Below are positions 17,275 through 27,200 of a stretch of DNA of 64,000 bases, piece by piece. Both the position numbers and the translations under genes were made by a program. The DNA is from Agrobacterium larrymoorei (GTDB lineage Bacteria > Pseudomonadota > Alphaproteobacteria > Rhizobiales > Rhizobiaceae). The stretch's first letter is position 1, and the number at the start of each line of letters is the position of its first letter. Location of the stretch: assembly GCF_030819275.1 (NCBI RefSeq), contig NZ_JAUTBL010000002.1, positions 2,726,501 through 2,790,500 on the forward strand. Direction: 5' to 3'. The notes under the pieces are model-generated. The model was not told where the DNA came from and did not search any database. It saw only the letters and a list, made by a program, of their open reading frames with translations.

Positions 17275-19820
17275 TCCCTTCTGCCACCAACATTCGAAAT
17301 GCGCTGAGACTGGCACGCCGGGAAATCCGCGGCGGGTTCGGCGGCTTCTACATCTTCCTCGCCTGCATCGCGCTCGGCACCGGGGCGATTGCTGCCGTCA
17401 ACTCGGTCTCGCGCGCGGTGACCAGCGCCATTGCCGATGAGGGCCAGTCGATCCTCGCGGGCGACGTGCGCTTCGAACTCAGAAACCGCGAAGCGACCGC
17501 TGAAGAGCGTGCTTACATCGACAGTCTCGGCGACGTCGCCGTTTCCGACGGACTGCGCTCCATGGCCCGGCTGGAGGACGGCTCACAGCAGACATTGACC
17601 GAGGTGAAAGCCGTCGATGGCGCTTATCCGCTCTACGGTGATTTTGTCGCCGAACCGGCGCGACCCCTTCCCGAGCTTTTGGCAAGGCAAGGCGAAAGCT
17701 TTGGCGCGGTCGCGGCCCCCATGCTGCTTGAGCGTCTCAGCATCAAGATTGGCGACGAACTGCTTCTTGGCAATGCAAGGCTGAAACTGACGGGGACTAT
17801 CGTCACCGAGCCGGACACGCTGTCTGACGGTTTCGGCTTTGCGCCCCGCCTGCTCATCAGCCGCGACGCATTGGTCGCCTCCGGCCTGATCCAGACGGGG
17901 AGCCTGATTGAGCACACCTATAAGGTTCGCCTAACCGACCCCGCCAAGCGTGCAACGATCATCGAAACGACCAACAAGCAGTTTCCGAACGCTGGCTGGT
18001 CCATTCGCACCAGCGATCGTGCCGCGCCGCAGCTCACCGAAAACGTCAACCGCTTCTCGCAATTCCTGACGCTGGTTGGCTTGACCGCGCTGATCGTCGG
18101 CGGCGTCGGTGTCGCCAATGCCGTCCGCGCCTTTCTCGATTCCAAGCGCACCACCATCGCCTCGCTGAAATGCCTTGGCGCACCGGCAAGCGTGGTGACG
18201 ATGACCTATCTCTTCCAGATTGGCTTCATTGCCTGCGTCGGCATTTTGATCGGACTGGTGTTCGGCGCCGTTGCCCCGCTGATTGCCATGCGCTTTCTGG
18301 ACGGCGTTCTGCCAATTCCGAAGGAGCTTGCCTTCTATCCCTCGGCCCTCTGGCTTGCCGCCGTCTTCGGCATGCTGACGACGCTTGCCTTCGCCATCGT
18401 GCCGCTCGGACAGGCCCGTGAAGTGCCGGCAACCGCGCTCTTCCGCGAACAGGGCTTCGACGAAGGACAGCTTCCTTCCTGGCCTTATCTCGCCGCAACC
18501 GCCATCCTTCTCGCAGTTCTCGCGGGCCTTGCGATTCTCACGGCGGATGATCGCTTCATCGCCTCGGTCTTTCTCGGCGCCATCGCCTTCGCCTTTGTCG
18601 TGCTCAGACTCGTCGCATGGGGTATCCGCGCCTTGGCAAGACGCAGCCCACGCGTTCATTCTGCAGCGCTTAGGCTGGCGATCGGCAATATTCACCGGCC
18701 CGGCGCGCTGACGCCCTCCGTCGTGCTGTCGCTCGGCCTTGGCCTCACGCTTCTGGTGACGCTGACGCTGATCGACGGCAATCTGCGCCGGGAGCTGACG
18801 TCGACGCTACCGGAGAAGGCACCGAACTTCTTCTTCGTCGACATCCAGGGCAGCGAGCGCGATGGCTTCCGCGACCTCGTCAAGCGCGAAGCACCGGAAG
18901 GCACGCTGACCGAAGTGCCCATGCTGCGCGGCCGTATCCTGGCGCTGAACGGTCAGGACGTCACCAAGATCGACGTGCCGCCATCCGGTCGGTGGGTTCT
19001 GCGTGGCGATCGCGGCATCACCTATTCGGAAGATTTGCCCGAAAATTCTAAGCTCACGGAGGGCACGTGGTGGGGCAAGGGTTACAGCGGCGAGCCGCTG
19101 GTCTCCTTCGCCGCCGAAGAGGCGCGCGAGCTTGGCCTCAAGATCGGCGATACGGTCACCGTTAACGTGCTTGGCCGCAGCATCACCGCCAGGATCGCCA
19201 ACCTCCGCGATGTGCAATGGCAGTCGATGTCGATCAATTTCGTCATGGTCTTTTCGCCCAATACCTTCCGTGGCGCGCCGCATGCGTGGCTTGCAACACT
19301 CGCGGACCCGTCGGCGACGCCCGCCAAGGAGGGCGAGATCTTGCGCAGCGTCACCAATGCCTATCCGACGATCACCACCGTGCGCGTCAAGGATGCGCTC
19401 GATATTATCGATCGGCTGGTGGGCCAGCTCGCAACCGCCATCCGTGCGGCGGCAGCCGTGGCGCTGATTGCCTCCGTGCTTGTATTGGCCGGTGCGCTGG
19501 CGGCAGGCAACCGTGCCCGCACACGCGATGCGGTGATCCTGAAGACGCTGGGCGGCACCCGCTCCATGCTGATCCGCGCCTTCTCTTACGAATACATGAT
19601 CCTCGGCGTTGCGACCGCCACCTTCGCGCTTCTGGCGGGCGGCGTCTCCGCATGGTTCGTGATTGCCCGCATCATGAAGCTGCCCTCCAGCTTCCTGCCC
19701 GATGTGGCGATCGGCACGCTTGTCGTTTCGCTGGTCATGACAGTGGGCATTGGCCTGATCGGCACATGGCGCATCCTTGGCCAGAAGGCTGCACCGGTCC
19801 TAAGGCAGGCAGGCGAATAA
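17271..19820 (+). CDS. FtsX-like ABC permease, YbbP type
   Basis: Large inner-membrane permease of 849 residues that partners the ATPase just upstream. It has an N-terminal helix, a long periplasmic domain (about residues 45-260), three helices with the FtsX pattern, a second helix group, another periplasmic domain (about 510-690) and three C-terminal helices. The duplicated FtsX/MacB_PCD layout and length match E. coli YbbP (about 800). It probably does not transport a solute through the membrane but works on envelope lipids or lipoproteins, by analogy with LolCE and MacB. Confidence 0.92.
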   Translation: MIPSATNIRNALRLARREIRGGFGGFYIFLACIALGTGAIAAVNSVSRAVTSAIADEGQSILAGDVRFELRNREATAEERAYIDSLGDVAVSDGLRSMARLEDGSQQTLTEVKAVDGAYPLYGDFVAEPARPLPELLARQGESFGAVAAPMLLERLSIKIGDELLLGNARLKLTGTIVTEPDTLSDGFGFAPRLLISRDALVASGLIQTGSLIEHTYKVRLTDPAKRATIIETTNKQFPNAGWSIRTSDRAAPQLTENVNRFSQFLTLVGLTALIVGGVGVANAVRAFLDSKRTTIASLKCLGAPASVVTMTYLFQIGFIACVGILIGLVFGAVAPLIAMRFLDGVLPIPKELAFYPSALWLAAVFGMLTTLAFAIVPLGQAREVPATALFREQGFDEGQLPSWPYLAATAILLAVLAGLAILTADDRFIASVFLGAIAFAFVVLRLVAWGIRALARRSPRVHSAALRLAIGNIHRPGALTPSVVLSLGLGLTLLVTLTLIDGNLRRELTSTLPEKAPNFFFVDIQGSERDGFRDLVKREAPEGTLTEVPMLRGRILALNGQDVTKIDVPPSGRWVLRGDRGITYSEDLPENSKLTEGTWWGKGYSGEPLVSFAAEEARELGLKIGDTVTVNVLGRSITARIANLRDVQWQSMSINFVMVFSPNTFRGAPHAWLATLADPSATPAKEGEILRSVTNAYPTITTVRVKDALDIIDRLVGQLATAIRAAAAVALIASVLVLAGALAAGNRARTRDAVILKTLGGTRSMLIRAFSYEYMILGVATATFALLAGGVSAWFVIARIMKLPSSFLPDVAIGTLVVSLVMTVGIGLIGTWRILGQKAAPVLRQAGE

Positions 19821-19955
19821 TCCGCTGGCTGCATGTGAAAATCTAAAAAACGGAAAAGTTGTGCGCGATTTAACTTTTACGATTAATTCTTGGTAATGAT
19901 GTCAGAAACGTTATCGCTTTTCGCGCATACGGTGTTTTTTCGCTGTTTTTGGCTC

Positions 19956-19984
19956 TTGTAACGACTGCGCCATCGCCTCATATT
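19956..19984 (+). promoter_or_regulatory. Candidate promoter of the Bax-inhibitor-1 family gene
   Basis: TTGTAA (19956-19961) and CATATT (19979-19984) are spaced by 17 bp, about 100 bp before the start codon. The fit to sigma-70 is moderate. Confidence 0.35.
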
Positions 19985-20086
19985 CTCTGGTAGGCTTGCT
20001 GTAGCTCCGCAGCGGCGCCTGGGGTAGTATCCGCATAACGGTCTTATCCCGACACCGTAGCAACTTCGGAGCTAAAAGAGGAAACA

Positions 20087-20824
20087 ATGGCTGACTTTAA
20101 CAACTACCAGAACCGTATGGCCCAGGGCCGTGCTCAGTCTGGTGCGATGATCGACGAAGGTCTTCGCTCCTACATGCTCAAGGTTTACAACCTTATGGCG
20201 CTCGCTATGGTGATCACCGGCGTCGCAGCTTTCGGTACGTACAACCTTGCTGTCTCCAATCCGGCCTTCGCGCAGCTGCTTTTCCAATCCCCGCTGCGTT
20301 GGGTGGTCATGCTTGCTCCGCTGGCGATGGTCTTCTTCCTTAGCTTCCGCATTCAGAAGATGAGCGTCGCCGCTGCACAGGGCACCTTCTGGGCCTATGC
20401 TGCTCTTATGGGCGTGTCGCTCTCCTCGATCTTCCTGGTCTTTACCGGCCAGAGCATCGTCCAGACGTTCTTTGTTACAGCAGCTTCGTTCGGCGCTCTG
20501 TCGCTTTACGGCTACACGACGAAGAAGGACCTGTCCGGTATGGGCTCGTTCCTGATCATGGGCCTGTTCGGTCTGATTATCGCGTCGATCGTCAACATCT
20601 TCCTGCAGTCTTCTGCACTGGGCTTCGCGGTCTCCGCGATTGGCGTCTTGGTCTTCGCAGGCCTGACCGCTTATGACACGCAGAAGATCAAGGAAATGTA
20701 CTTCGAGGGTGATGACGTTCTGATGGCCGGTCGTAAGGCTATCATGGGCGCGCTGACACTCTACCTCGACTTCATCAACCTGTTCATGTTCCTTCTGCAG
20801 TTCATGGGGAACCGGAACAACTAA
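20087..20824 (+). CDS. Bax inhibitor-1 / YccA family membrane protein
   Basis: Integral membrane protein of 245 residues with about seven helices, from the BI-1/YccA/TMBIM family. Bacterial YccA modulates the FtsH protease, and BsYetJ is a pH-sensitive calcium leak channel. The C-terminal region shows LTAYDTQKIKEMY and LDFINLFMFLLQF, hallmarks of the family. The ATG follows GAGGAAAC. It is monocistronic, with a terminator at 20848-20872. Which of the family activities applies here cannot be told. Confidence 0.93.
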   Translation: MADFNNYQNRMAQGRAQSGAMIDEGLRSYMLKVYNLMALAMVITGVAAFGTYNLAVSNPAFAQLLFQSPLRWVVMLAPLAMVFFLSFRIQKMSVAAAQGTFWAYAALMGVSLSSIFLVFTGQSIVQTFFVTAASFGALSLYGYTTKKDLSGMGSFLIMGLFGLIIASIVNIFLQSSALGFAVSAIGVLVFAGLTAYDTQKIKEMYFEGDDVLMAGRKAIMGALTLYLDFINLFMFLLQFMGNRNN

Positions 20825-20847
20825 GGATCGCAATAGCGCTCAAACAG

Positions 20848-20872
20848 AAAGGCGGCCAGTGGCCGCCTTTTT
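20848..20872. terminator. Bidirectional intrinsic terminator
   Basis: A 10-bp perfect stem AAAGGCGGCC/GGCCGCCTTT with a 3-base loop and five T residues. It lies between the convergent BI-1 and DUF2794 genes. Confidence 0.9.
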
Positions 20873-20893
20873 CATGTCCGCATATTCGACCTA

Positions 20894-21286
20894 TCAATCG
20901 ATCAGCTTGAGCGCTTTATCGAACACCTTCAGCACCTGCGGCAACTCATGCCCGCGCTTGAGAATGCGGCCATCGGTATTGATAACGCAGTAAGCGCCCT
21001 GCTTGGCGGCAAGCTTGGGGTTCTTCTCGATCCTGAAGAGTGGCATTTCGCCGGAACGCTTGAAGACGGAGAAGACTGCCTTTTCCTTCATGTGGTCGAT
21101 GGCGTAGTCGCGCCATTCCCCCTCGCCCACCATCCGACCGTAGACGCGCAGAATGGCGTCCAGTTCCCGGCGGTGGAAGGTCACGGGCAAGGGGTCCTTC
21201 GCTCGCTTGTATTCCCGAAGATCAACGACGGTGGAGCCTTCCCGGGTCTGGGAAGTCGCGTATTGCAAATCCGGCTGATCGGCCAT
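20894..21286 (-). CDS. DUF2794 family protein
   Basis: Cytoplasmic protein of 130 residues from a family largely confined to alphaproteobacteria and without known function. The diagnostic stretch VTFHRRELDAILRVYGRMV, followed by GEGEWRDYAIDHMKE, and the C-terminal YCVINTDGRILKRGHEL are present. I chose the ATG at 21284-21286 because AGGTG precedes it and the family starts here; the frame extends 37 codons further without support. It runs convergent to the BI-1 gene. Confidence 0.87.
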   Translation of the reverse strand: MADQPDLQYATSQTREGSTVVDLREYKRAKDPLPVTFHRRELDAILRVYGRMVGEGEWRDYAIDHMKEKAVFSVFKRSGEMPLFRIEKNPKLAAKQGAYCVINTDGRILKRGHELPQVLKVFDKALKLID

Positions 21287-21579
21287 CCGGCACCTCGCTC
21301 GACTGCTTATGACATCTCTACGACAGTCTGTCTCTGCCTTGGTGAAATTGCAAGCCCGCAAAGTGAGCGCGTAAAGGGCAGCTTTTCCAGTAACCAATGA
21401 GGCGGACGGAACGGGCGCAAATGCCCAATTTCGAACAAATCATGGCCCGAATTCGATGAAATAGTCCGATCGTCAATTGATGCCTAGGCACCAAGATGAC
21501 CCGGTCCGGTGCATTGACCCTTTACCCCCAGCCCCCAATGCCCGGGCCGGATCTCCCCTAGCGGGATCCCCAATTTCTT

Positions 21580-22362
21580 TTATCCCTCAGACTGCATCAA
21601 TACATTCGCGCCGACGATGGCCGATGGATTGCCCGCTGCATCCATCTGTTGCAGCAGCACAGCGCAGCCGCCGGATTTCGCTTTGCTCATGACACTTGCT
21701 GGCAGCTTCACGGTCATGGCCTTGCCATCCCACATGCCGACCGTCTGTACATCATAGACGCTGTGCCAGTAGGAGATGGTCTTGCCCTGGTTCTCACCCT
21801 TCTGCACGTCGACGACCTGCTCGCGGTTGAAATAGGCAACGACGACCTCGGCCTTGCCCTGACCAGCACCAATATCGATCTCGATCTCATCGCCGACGCG
21901 CTCGGTGCTGATCGGCACGTTCAAGCCCTCGCCAGCCTTGTTGAAATCGTCCAGGCGGCGGTAGATCGTCTGAATATCCGCACCCTTCACATGGTCACGA
22001 CCATTCACCACGGCCTGCGGCGTGTAGACATTGTTGCGTCCCAGCGCACGGGCATAGCCATATTGCCGCTCGGTATTTTCCTTCGAGGCCAGCGAATCCG
22101 TCCAGCCGAGATAATTCCAGTAGTCCACATGGTAGGAGAGACCGATCACATCGCCATTTTGAATGAGCTTGCGCAGATTGGCATCCGCCGGAGGGCAGGA
22201 GGCGCAGCCCTGCGAGGTAAAGAGCTCGACCACGCCTTTCAGCCCGTCCTGGGCATAGGCCGCACCTGCAGAAAACCCACCGAACAGGCAAAGAGAAACG
22301 CCGACGCTGCGAAGCCCGTTTCTGAAAATGCCGCTTCGCTGCGGGTCAATTGTATTCGGCAT
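21580..22362 (-). CDS. DUF1223 secreted thioredoxin-like protein
   Basis: Exported protein of 260 residues from the DUF1223 family. A signal peptide lies at about residues 18-38 (VSLCLFGGFSAGAAYAQ). The mature domain begins VVELFTSQGCASCPPADANL, a thioredoxin-like CxxC motif. YTPQAVVNGRDHVKGAD supplies a cis-proline-like loop. The ATG at 22360-22362 follows AAGGG; ATGs 12 and 16 codons further upstream are possible but lie in front of the signal peptide. It is next to acnA on the same strand, a pairing I recall as common in Rhizobiales. A periplasmic redox role is likely but unproven. Confidence 0.87.
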   Translation of the reverse strand: MPNTIDPQRSGIFRNGLRSVGVSLCLFGGFSAGAAYAQDGLKGVVELFTSQGCASCPPADANLRKLIQNGDVIGLSYHVDYWNYLGWTDSLASKENTERQYGYARALGRNNVYTPQAVVNGRDHVKGADIQTIYRRLDDFNKAGEGLNVPISTERVGDEIEIDIGAGQGKAEVVVAYFNREQVVDVQKGENQGKTISYWHSVYDVQTVGMWDGKAMTVKLPASVMSKAKSGGCAVLLQQMDAAGNPSAIVGANVLMQSEG

Positions 22363-22582
22363 AGTGTGAACCCTTGTCTGAAGGCCGGTCCGAACCATTG
22401 ATGCAATCAATTTGGGTGTGGTGGCAAGGCGGAAAATAGCCTCGAACTCCGTTCAAGAGGAAGTCACGATGGGGTGAGCTTCGCAGCCTTCGTGTGAGGG
22501 GAACAAGAGAGTGATGGAGACCGATGCTCCGTCCCGTCCTCCGACCCATCAGGCTCCCGGAAGATGCCACCCCGAAAGCCAC

Positions 22583-22613
22583 AAAAAAACGCCGGGATCG
22601 CTCCCGGCGTTTC
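22583..22613 (-). terminator. Intrinsic terminator of acnA
   Basis: Perfect 9-bp stem ACGCCGGGA/TCCCGGCGT with a 4-base loop. It is followed on the minus strand by seven U residues, 20 bp past the stop codon. Confidence 0.92.
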
Positions 22614-22632
22614 GAACTCTTTGACAGAAGGA

Positions 22633-25326
22633 TCAGGCTGCCAGATCGCGAAGAACGGTCTGCAGAATGCCGCCATTGTCCATGTAGGTCACTTCGTCCA
22701 GCGTATCGATGCGGCAAAGCAGCGGGATTTCCTTCACTGTGCCGTCCGAGTAGGTGATCTTGGCGATCTTGGTTTCACGCGGCTTGATCTCGCCTTCCAG
22801 GCCTTCGATGGTGACGGTTTCGTCGCCCTTCAGACCCAGGCTTGCCCAGGTCGTGCCTTCCTGGAAGGTGAAGGGAACGACGCCCATGCCGACCAGGTTG
22901 GAGCGGTGAATACGCTCGAAGGACTGCGCGATGACGGCCTTGACGCCGAGCAGGTTGGTGCCCTTTGCCGCCCAGTCACGCGAAGAACCGTTGCCGTATT
23001 CGACGCCAGCGAAGATGACGAGCGGAACGCCCTCGTCCTTGTACTTCATCGCAGCATCGTAAATCGACATCTCTTCCTTGGACGGATAGTGGATGGTGTA
23101 GCCACCTTCCTTACCGTTCGGCCCAAGCATGTGGTTACGAATGCGGATGTTGGCAAACGTGCCGCGCATCATCACTTCGTGGTTACCACGGCGCGTGCCG
23201 TACTGGTTGAAGTCGGCAACCGCCACACCGTTTTCGGTGAGGTAGGCACCGGCAGGAGACGCTGCCTTGATCGAACCGGCCGGAGAAATGTGGTCGGTGG
23301 TGATCTTGTCGCCGAAGAGACCGAGAACGCGAGCGCCCTTGATGTCCTTGAGGCCCGTGCCCTTCTTGCCCATGCCGACGAAGTAAGGCGGGTTCTGGAC
23401 GTAGGTCGAGTTGTCGTCCCAGGCATAGGTCTGGCCATCGGGAACCTGTACCGACTGCCAGTTTTCGTCGCCCTTGAACACGTCCGCATACTTGGTTTCG
23501 AACAGTTCGCGCGTGACGTATTTCTGGATGAATTCCTGGACTTCCGCAGAGGTCGGCCAGATATCCTTCAGATAAACCGGGTTGCCGTTCTGGTCTTCAC
23601 CGAGCGGCTCGGTCGTCAGGTCCTTCTGCACCGTGCCGGCCAGCGCATAAGCGACGACGAGTGGCGGAGAAGCGAGGTAGTTCGCCTGAACGTCCGGCGA
23701 GATACGGCCTTCGAAGTTACGGTTACCGGAAAGAACGCCAGCGGTGATCAGACCCTTATCGTTGATGGTCTTGGAGATCGGTGCAGGCAGCGGACCGGAG
23801 TTGCCGATGCAGGTCGTGCAGCCGAAGCCGACGAGGTTGAAGCCGAGCGCGTCGAGCTCCTTCTGCAGGCCAGCCTTTTCGAGATATTCCGCCACGACCT
23901 GGCTTCCAGGTGCAAGCGACGTCTTCACCCACGGCTTGGACTTCAGACCCTTGGCAACGGCGTTGCGGGCCAGAAGGCCGGCAGCGATCAAGACCGACGG
24001 GTTGGAGGTGTTGGTGCACGACGTGATGGCGGCAATGGCCACATCGCCATGGCCGAGATCGTAGCTTTCGCCTTCGACCGCGTAACGGGTGTGGAGCTGA
24101 CCTGGCTTCTTGTAGTCGTTTTCGAGAGCCGTTGCGAAGTTGGGTGCAATGGTTTCGAGCGGCAAGCGGCCTTCCGGACGCTTCGGGCCAGCCATGGATG
24201 GCACGACGTCGCCGAGGTCGAGTTCCAGCGTGTCGGTGAAGACCAGCTGCGAACCGTCATTGTCGCGCCACATGCCTTGCGCCTTGGAGTAGGCTTCGAC
24301 GAGGGCGATACGATCCTTCGCACGGCCGGACATGTCGAGGTAGCCGACGGTTGCCGTATCGACCGGGAAGAAGCCGCAGGTCGCGCCATATTCCGGGCCC
24401 ATGTTGCCGATGGTCGCACGGTCTGCAACCGGCAGCGTGTCGAGGCCAGGTCCGAAGAATTCGACGAACTTGGAAACGACGCCCTTCTTGCGCAGCATCT
24501 GCACGACGGTCAGAACGAGGTCGGTCGCTGTGACACCTTCTCTCAGCGTGCCCGTCAGCTTGAAGCCGATGACTTCCGGCAGAAGCATGGAAACCGGCTG
24601 ACCGAGCATAGCCGCTTCGGCTTCGATACCGCCAACGCCCCAGCCCAGAACGCCAAGACCGTTGATCATGGTCGTGTGGCTGTCGGTACCGACGCAGGTA
24701 TCCGGATAAGCGATCGTCTCGCCGTCCTCCTCCTTCGTCCAGACGGTCTGGCCGAGATATTCGAAATTCACCTGGTGACAGATGCCGGTGCCCGGAGGAA
24801 CGACGCGGAAGTTCTTGAACGCCTGCTGGCCCCACTTGAGGAAGCGGTAGCGCTCGCCGTTGCGCTCATATTCCAGCTCAACGTTGCGGGCAAAGGCATT
24901 CGGGTTGCCGAATTCGTCGACGATGACCGAGTGGTCGATGACGAGGTCGACAGGCACGAGCGGGTTGATCTTCTCAGGATCGCCGCCGAGCGCCTTGATG
25001 CCATCACGCATGGCTGCAAGGTCGACGACAGCGGGAACGCCGGTGAAGTCCTGCATCAGAACGCGGGCGGGACGGTAAGCGATTTCCGCTTCCTTCAGGC
25101 CCTTGTTGCTCAGCCACTCGGCAACAGCCTCGATATCGGACTTGCGGACCGAACGGCCGTCTTCGTTGCGCAGCAGGTTCTCAAGCAGAACCTTCATCGA
25201 ATAGGGGAGATTGGCAACGCCTTTGAGGCCGTTCGCTTCCGCTTTCGGCAGGCTGTAATAGACATAATCCTTACCGTCGACGGTAAGAACGGAACGACAA
25301 TTGAAACTGTCGAGAGATTTGGCCAC
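22633..25326 (-). CDS. acnA: Aconitate hydratase A
   Basis: Isomerises citrate and isocitrate in the TCA cycle. The 897-residue protein is the standard AcnA/IRP1-like length. The 4Fe-4S cysteines are visible in ITSCTNTSNPSVLI and GFGCTTCIGNSGPLP. The active-site regions GTDSHTTMINGLGVLGWGVG and YGNGSSRDWAAKG are intact. The start is the GTG at 25324-25326 (MAKSLDSFNCRS), which matches relatives; upstream frame extension lacks similarity. It is monocistronic with a strong terminator, and divergent from the ccm operon. The cluster makes activity sensitive to iron and oxidants. Confidence 0.97.
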   Translation of the reverse strand: MAKSLDSFNCRSVLTVDGKDYVYYSLPKAEANGLKGVANLPYSMKVLLENLLRNEDGRSVRKSDIEAVAEWLSNKGLKEAEIAYRPARVLMQDFTGVPAVVDLAAMRDGIKALGGDPEKINPLVPVDLVIDHSVIVDEFGNPNAFARNVELEYERNGERYRFLKWGQQAFKNFRVVPPGTGICHQVNFEYLGQTVWTKEEDGETIAYPDTCVGTDSHTTMINGLGVLGWGVGGIEAEAAMLGQPVSMLLPEVIGFKLTGTLREGVTATDLVLTVVQMLRKKGVVSKFVEFFGPGLDTLPVADRATIGNMGPEYGATCGFFPVDTATVGYLDMSGRAKDRIALVEAYSKAQGMWRDNDGSQLVFTDTLELDLGDVVPSMAGPKRPEGRLPLETIAPNFATALENDYKKPGQLHTRYAVEGESYDLGHGDVAIAAITSCTNTSNPSVLIAAGLLARNAVAKGLKSKPWVKTSLAPGSQVVAEYLEKAGLQKELDALGFNLVGFGCTTCIGNSGPLPAPISKTINDKGLITAGVLSGNRNFEGRISPDVQANYLASPPLVVAYALAGTVQKDLTTEPLGEDQNGNPVYLKDIWPTSAEVQEFIQKYVTRELFETKYADVFKGDENWQSVQVPDGQTYAWDDNSTYVQNPPYFVGMGKKGTGLKDIKGARVLGLFGDKITTDHISPAGSIKAASPAGAYLTENGVAVADFNQYGTRRGNHEVMMRGTFANIRIRNHMLGPNGKEGGYTIHYPSKEEMSIYDAAMKYKDEGVPLVIFAGVEYGNGSSRDWAAKGTNLLGVKAVIAQSFERIHRSNLVGMGVVPFTFQEGTTWASLGLKGDETVTIEGLEGEIKPRETKIAKITYSDGTVKEIPLLCRIDTLDEVTYMDNGGILQTVLRDLAA

Positions 25327-25600
25327 GGTTATTAAACCCCGCTCATTCTGATAGCCAACACGCGCGTGCGGACACCTATGCACTATCATGCACATCAGGA
25401 TGCGGGTACGACCATTTCCGCTGTCCGCACGAGAAAATTGCTTTTGCAACGTTCAGGTCCGGCGCTAGGTGATGTTCACGCCGGCCGCTGGCGTGGTTGA
25501 GACCCATATAGATAATTTCACCAAAACGTGCCAGACCAACGAACGGCTAATTTCGATTTTTTTTGATCGAGATGATTAAAATCTTAAACGAGGCGGAGCA

Positions 25601-26242
25601 GTGCATCTGACAGCGGAAAATCTTGGCGTCAGACGAGGCGAAGATTTCATATTCATGAACGTTTATCTCCAGTTAACGGATGGTGACGCTCTCGTTCTCA
25701 CTGGCCCCAACGGATCGGGCAAATCCACGCTTCTGCGCGTCCTTGCAGGGCTCCTGCCTGCCGAGACCGGCACCATAAAGATAGCCGGCGAAGGAATAGA
25801 AAAGGGCACCCGTCCAGCTGAAGTCAGCCACTATCTCGGCCACCGCAACGCCATGAAGCAGGAACTGACGGTTTACGAGAACCTGTCCTTCTGGAAGCGT
25901 TTTCTCGGTGACTTCAATGGCACCTCCTCTGCCTCGATCGAAGAAGCCGCCGAGATCGTCGGCCTTGCCGGAATCACCCATTTGCCCTTCGGATATCTTT
26001 CCGCCGGTCAGCAGCGGCGATTCGCCATGGCGAAGCTGCTTGTGGCGTGGAAACCGATCTGGATCCTGGACGAGCCGACGGCGGCGCTGGATGCGGAAGC
26101 GGACCGGATGTTTACCGGATTGGTAAAGACGCATCTTGCCAAGGGGGGAATGGTGATTGCCGCAACCCACCAGCCACTGGGACTGGAGGAGGCGCAGGCG
26201 TTGCGCATGACGGGGTTTGCTTGGGTGGAGGAGGTTTATTGA
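25601..26242 (+). CDS. ccmA: Heme exporter ATPase CcmA
   Basis: ATPase of the CcmABCD complex, which releases heme-loaded CcmE for cytochrome c maturation at the inner membrane. It is 213 residues, typical for CcmA. Walker A TGPNGSGKST, signature LSAGQQRRFAMAKL and Walker B IWILDEPTAALD are present, and the C-terminus has ATHQPLGL. The GTG start at 25601 follows AGGCGGAG. Unusually, 232 bp with a large inverted repeat separate it from ccmB, whereas ccmA and ccmB are normally close together. Confidence 0.95.
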   Translation: MHLTAENLGVRRGEDFIFMNVYLQLTDGDALVLTGPNGSGKSTLLRVLAGLLPAETGTIKIAGEGIEKGTRPAEVSHYLGHRNAMKQELTVYENLSFWKRFLGDFNGTSSASIEEAAEIVGLAGITHLPFGYLSAGQQRRFAMAKLLVAWKPIWILDEPTAALDAEADRMFTGLVKTHLAKGGMVIAATHQPLGLEEAQALRMTGFAWVEEVY

Positions 26243-26269
26243 TGGGCTTCCTCGAGTGTGCTGCGCTTA

Positions 26270-26423
26270 CCCCCCTCTGCCCTGCCGGGCATCTCCCCCT
26301 CAAGGGGGGAGATCGGCAAGAGGCGAGCTCTCCACTCCATCTTCAAGAGTTGAGATTGGCGAGACGCTGCCGCGATTCGATCTCCCCCCTTGGGGGGGAG
26401 ATGCCCGGCAGGGCAGAGGGGGG
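26270..26423. repeat. 46-bp near-perfect inverted repeat between ccmA and ccmB
   Basis: The arms are 26270-26315 and 26378-26423. They are reverse complements with one mismatch, separated by 62 bases. Each arm contains its own C/G-rich hairpin, such as CTCCCCCTCAAGGGGGGAG. The sequence is of the CTGCCCTGCCGGGCATCTCC kind that recurs between genes in rhizobia. It forms no part of either protein. Confidence 0.9.
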
Positions 26424-26474
26424 TCCGCAACAAAAGCCCCAGCGCAGACTTTCCAAAAGAGGGAGCACGCCACG

Positions 26475-27134
26475 GTGACCGCCCTCTTCCTGCGCGATCT
26501 CAAACTCTCCATCCGCGCGGGTGGTGGCGCGCTGATCGGCGTCCTCTTCTTCATGACTGTGGTCGCCGTCATCCCCTTCGGCGTCGGGCCGGATCTCAAT
26601 CTCCTTTCCCGCATCGGTCCAGCCATCGTCTGGATCGGCGCGCTGCTCGCCGCACTTCTCGGTCTCGACCGTCTGTTCCAGGCAGAAAGAGATGACGGCT
26701 CTCTCGATCTGATCCTGATGCATGAAAACCCGCTGGTCCTGACAGTTCTGGTCAAGTGCCTGGCGCATTGGACAGCAACCGGCCTGCCGCTCGTCATCGC
26801 TTCGCCGCTTCTCGGCCTCTTCATGAATATGGGCGAAGTCGCCATCGGCGCCGTCATGCTGACGCTGCTCGTCGGCACACCCGCCCTCACCTTCATTGGC
26901 GCAGTCGGCGCAGCGGTCGCCGTTGCCCTGCCGCGCGGTGGTTTGCTGGTGTCGATCCTCGTTCTGCCGCTGGCCATTCCTGTGCTGATCTTCGGCGTCA
27001 GCGCGTCTTATGCAGCGGTGGAAGATCCTGCCCCCTTCATGCCGCCATTCCTGATCCTGATCGCCATCACGCTCTTTTCATCGGTGGTTGGACCGTTCTT
27101 CGCCGCTTTGGCATTGCGCAATTCCGCCGATTGA
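26475..27134 (+). CDS. ccmB: Heme exporter permease CcmB
   Basis: Membrane subunit of the CcmABCD heme-handling complex, 219 residues with six hydrophobic segments. FLRDLKLSIRAGGGAL near the N-terminus and LDRLFQAERDDGSLDLILM are CcmB signatures. The frame is open through the repeat upstream, but family length and the absence of similarity upstream point to the GTG at 26475, which has GAGGGAG before it. It is followed 66 bp later by ccmC. Confidence 0.94.
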   Translation: MTALFLRDLKLSIRAGGGALIGVLFFMTVVAVIPFGVGPDLNLLSRIGPAIVWIGALLAALLGLDRLFQAERDDGSLDLILMHENPLVLTVLVKCLAHWTATGLPLVIASPLLGLFMNMGEVAIGAVMLTLLVGTPALTFIGAVGAAVAVALPRGGLLVSILVLPLAIPVLIFGVSASYAAVEDPAPFMPPFLILIAITLFSSVVGPFFAALALRNSAD

Positions 27135-27200
27135 TAAGGATCAATTGCCGCGGCTTCGTCGGCATTGTAAAAGGGCCTTGCCCGGGGCCAGAAAGATGCC

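Noticed and set aside
22564..25335. A 923-codon open frame on the plus strand opposite acnA
   Set aside because: It is the antisense shadow of a strongly conserved aconitase with high GC third positions; its product has no recognisable domain.
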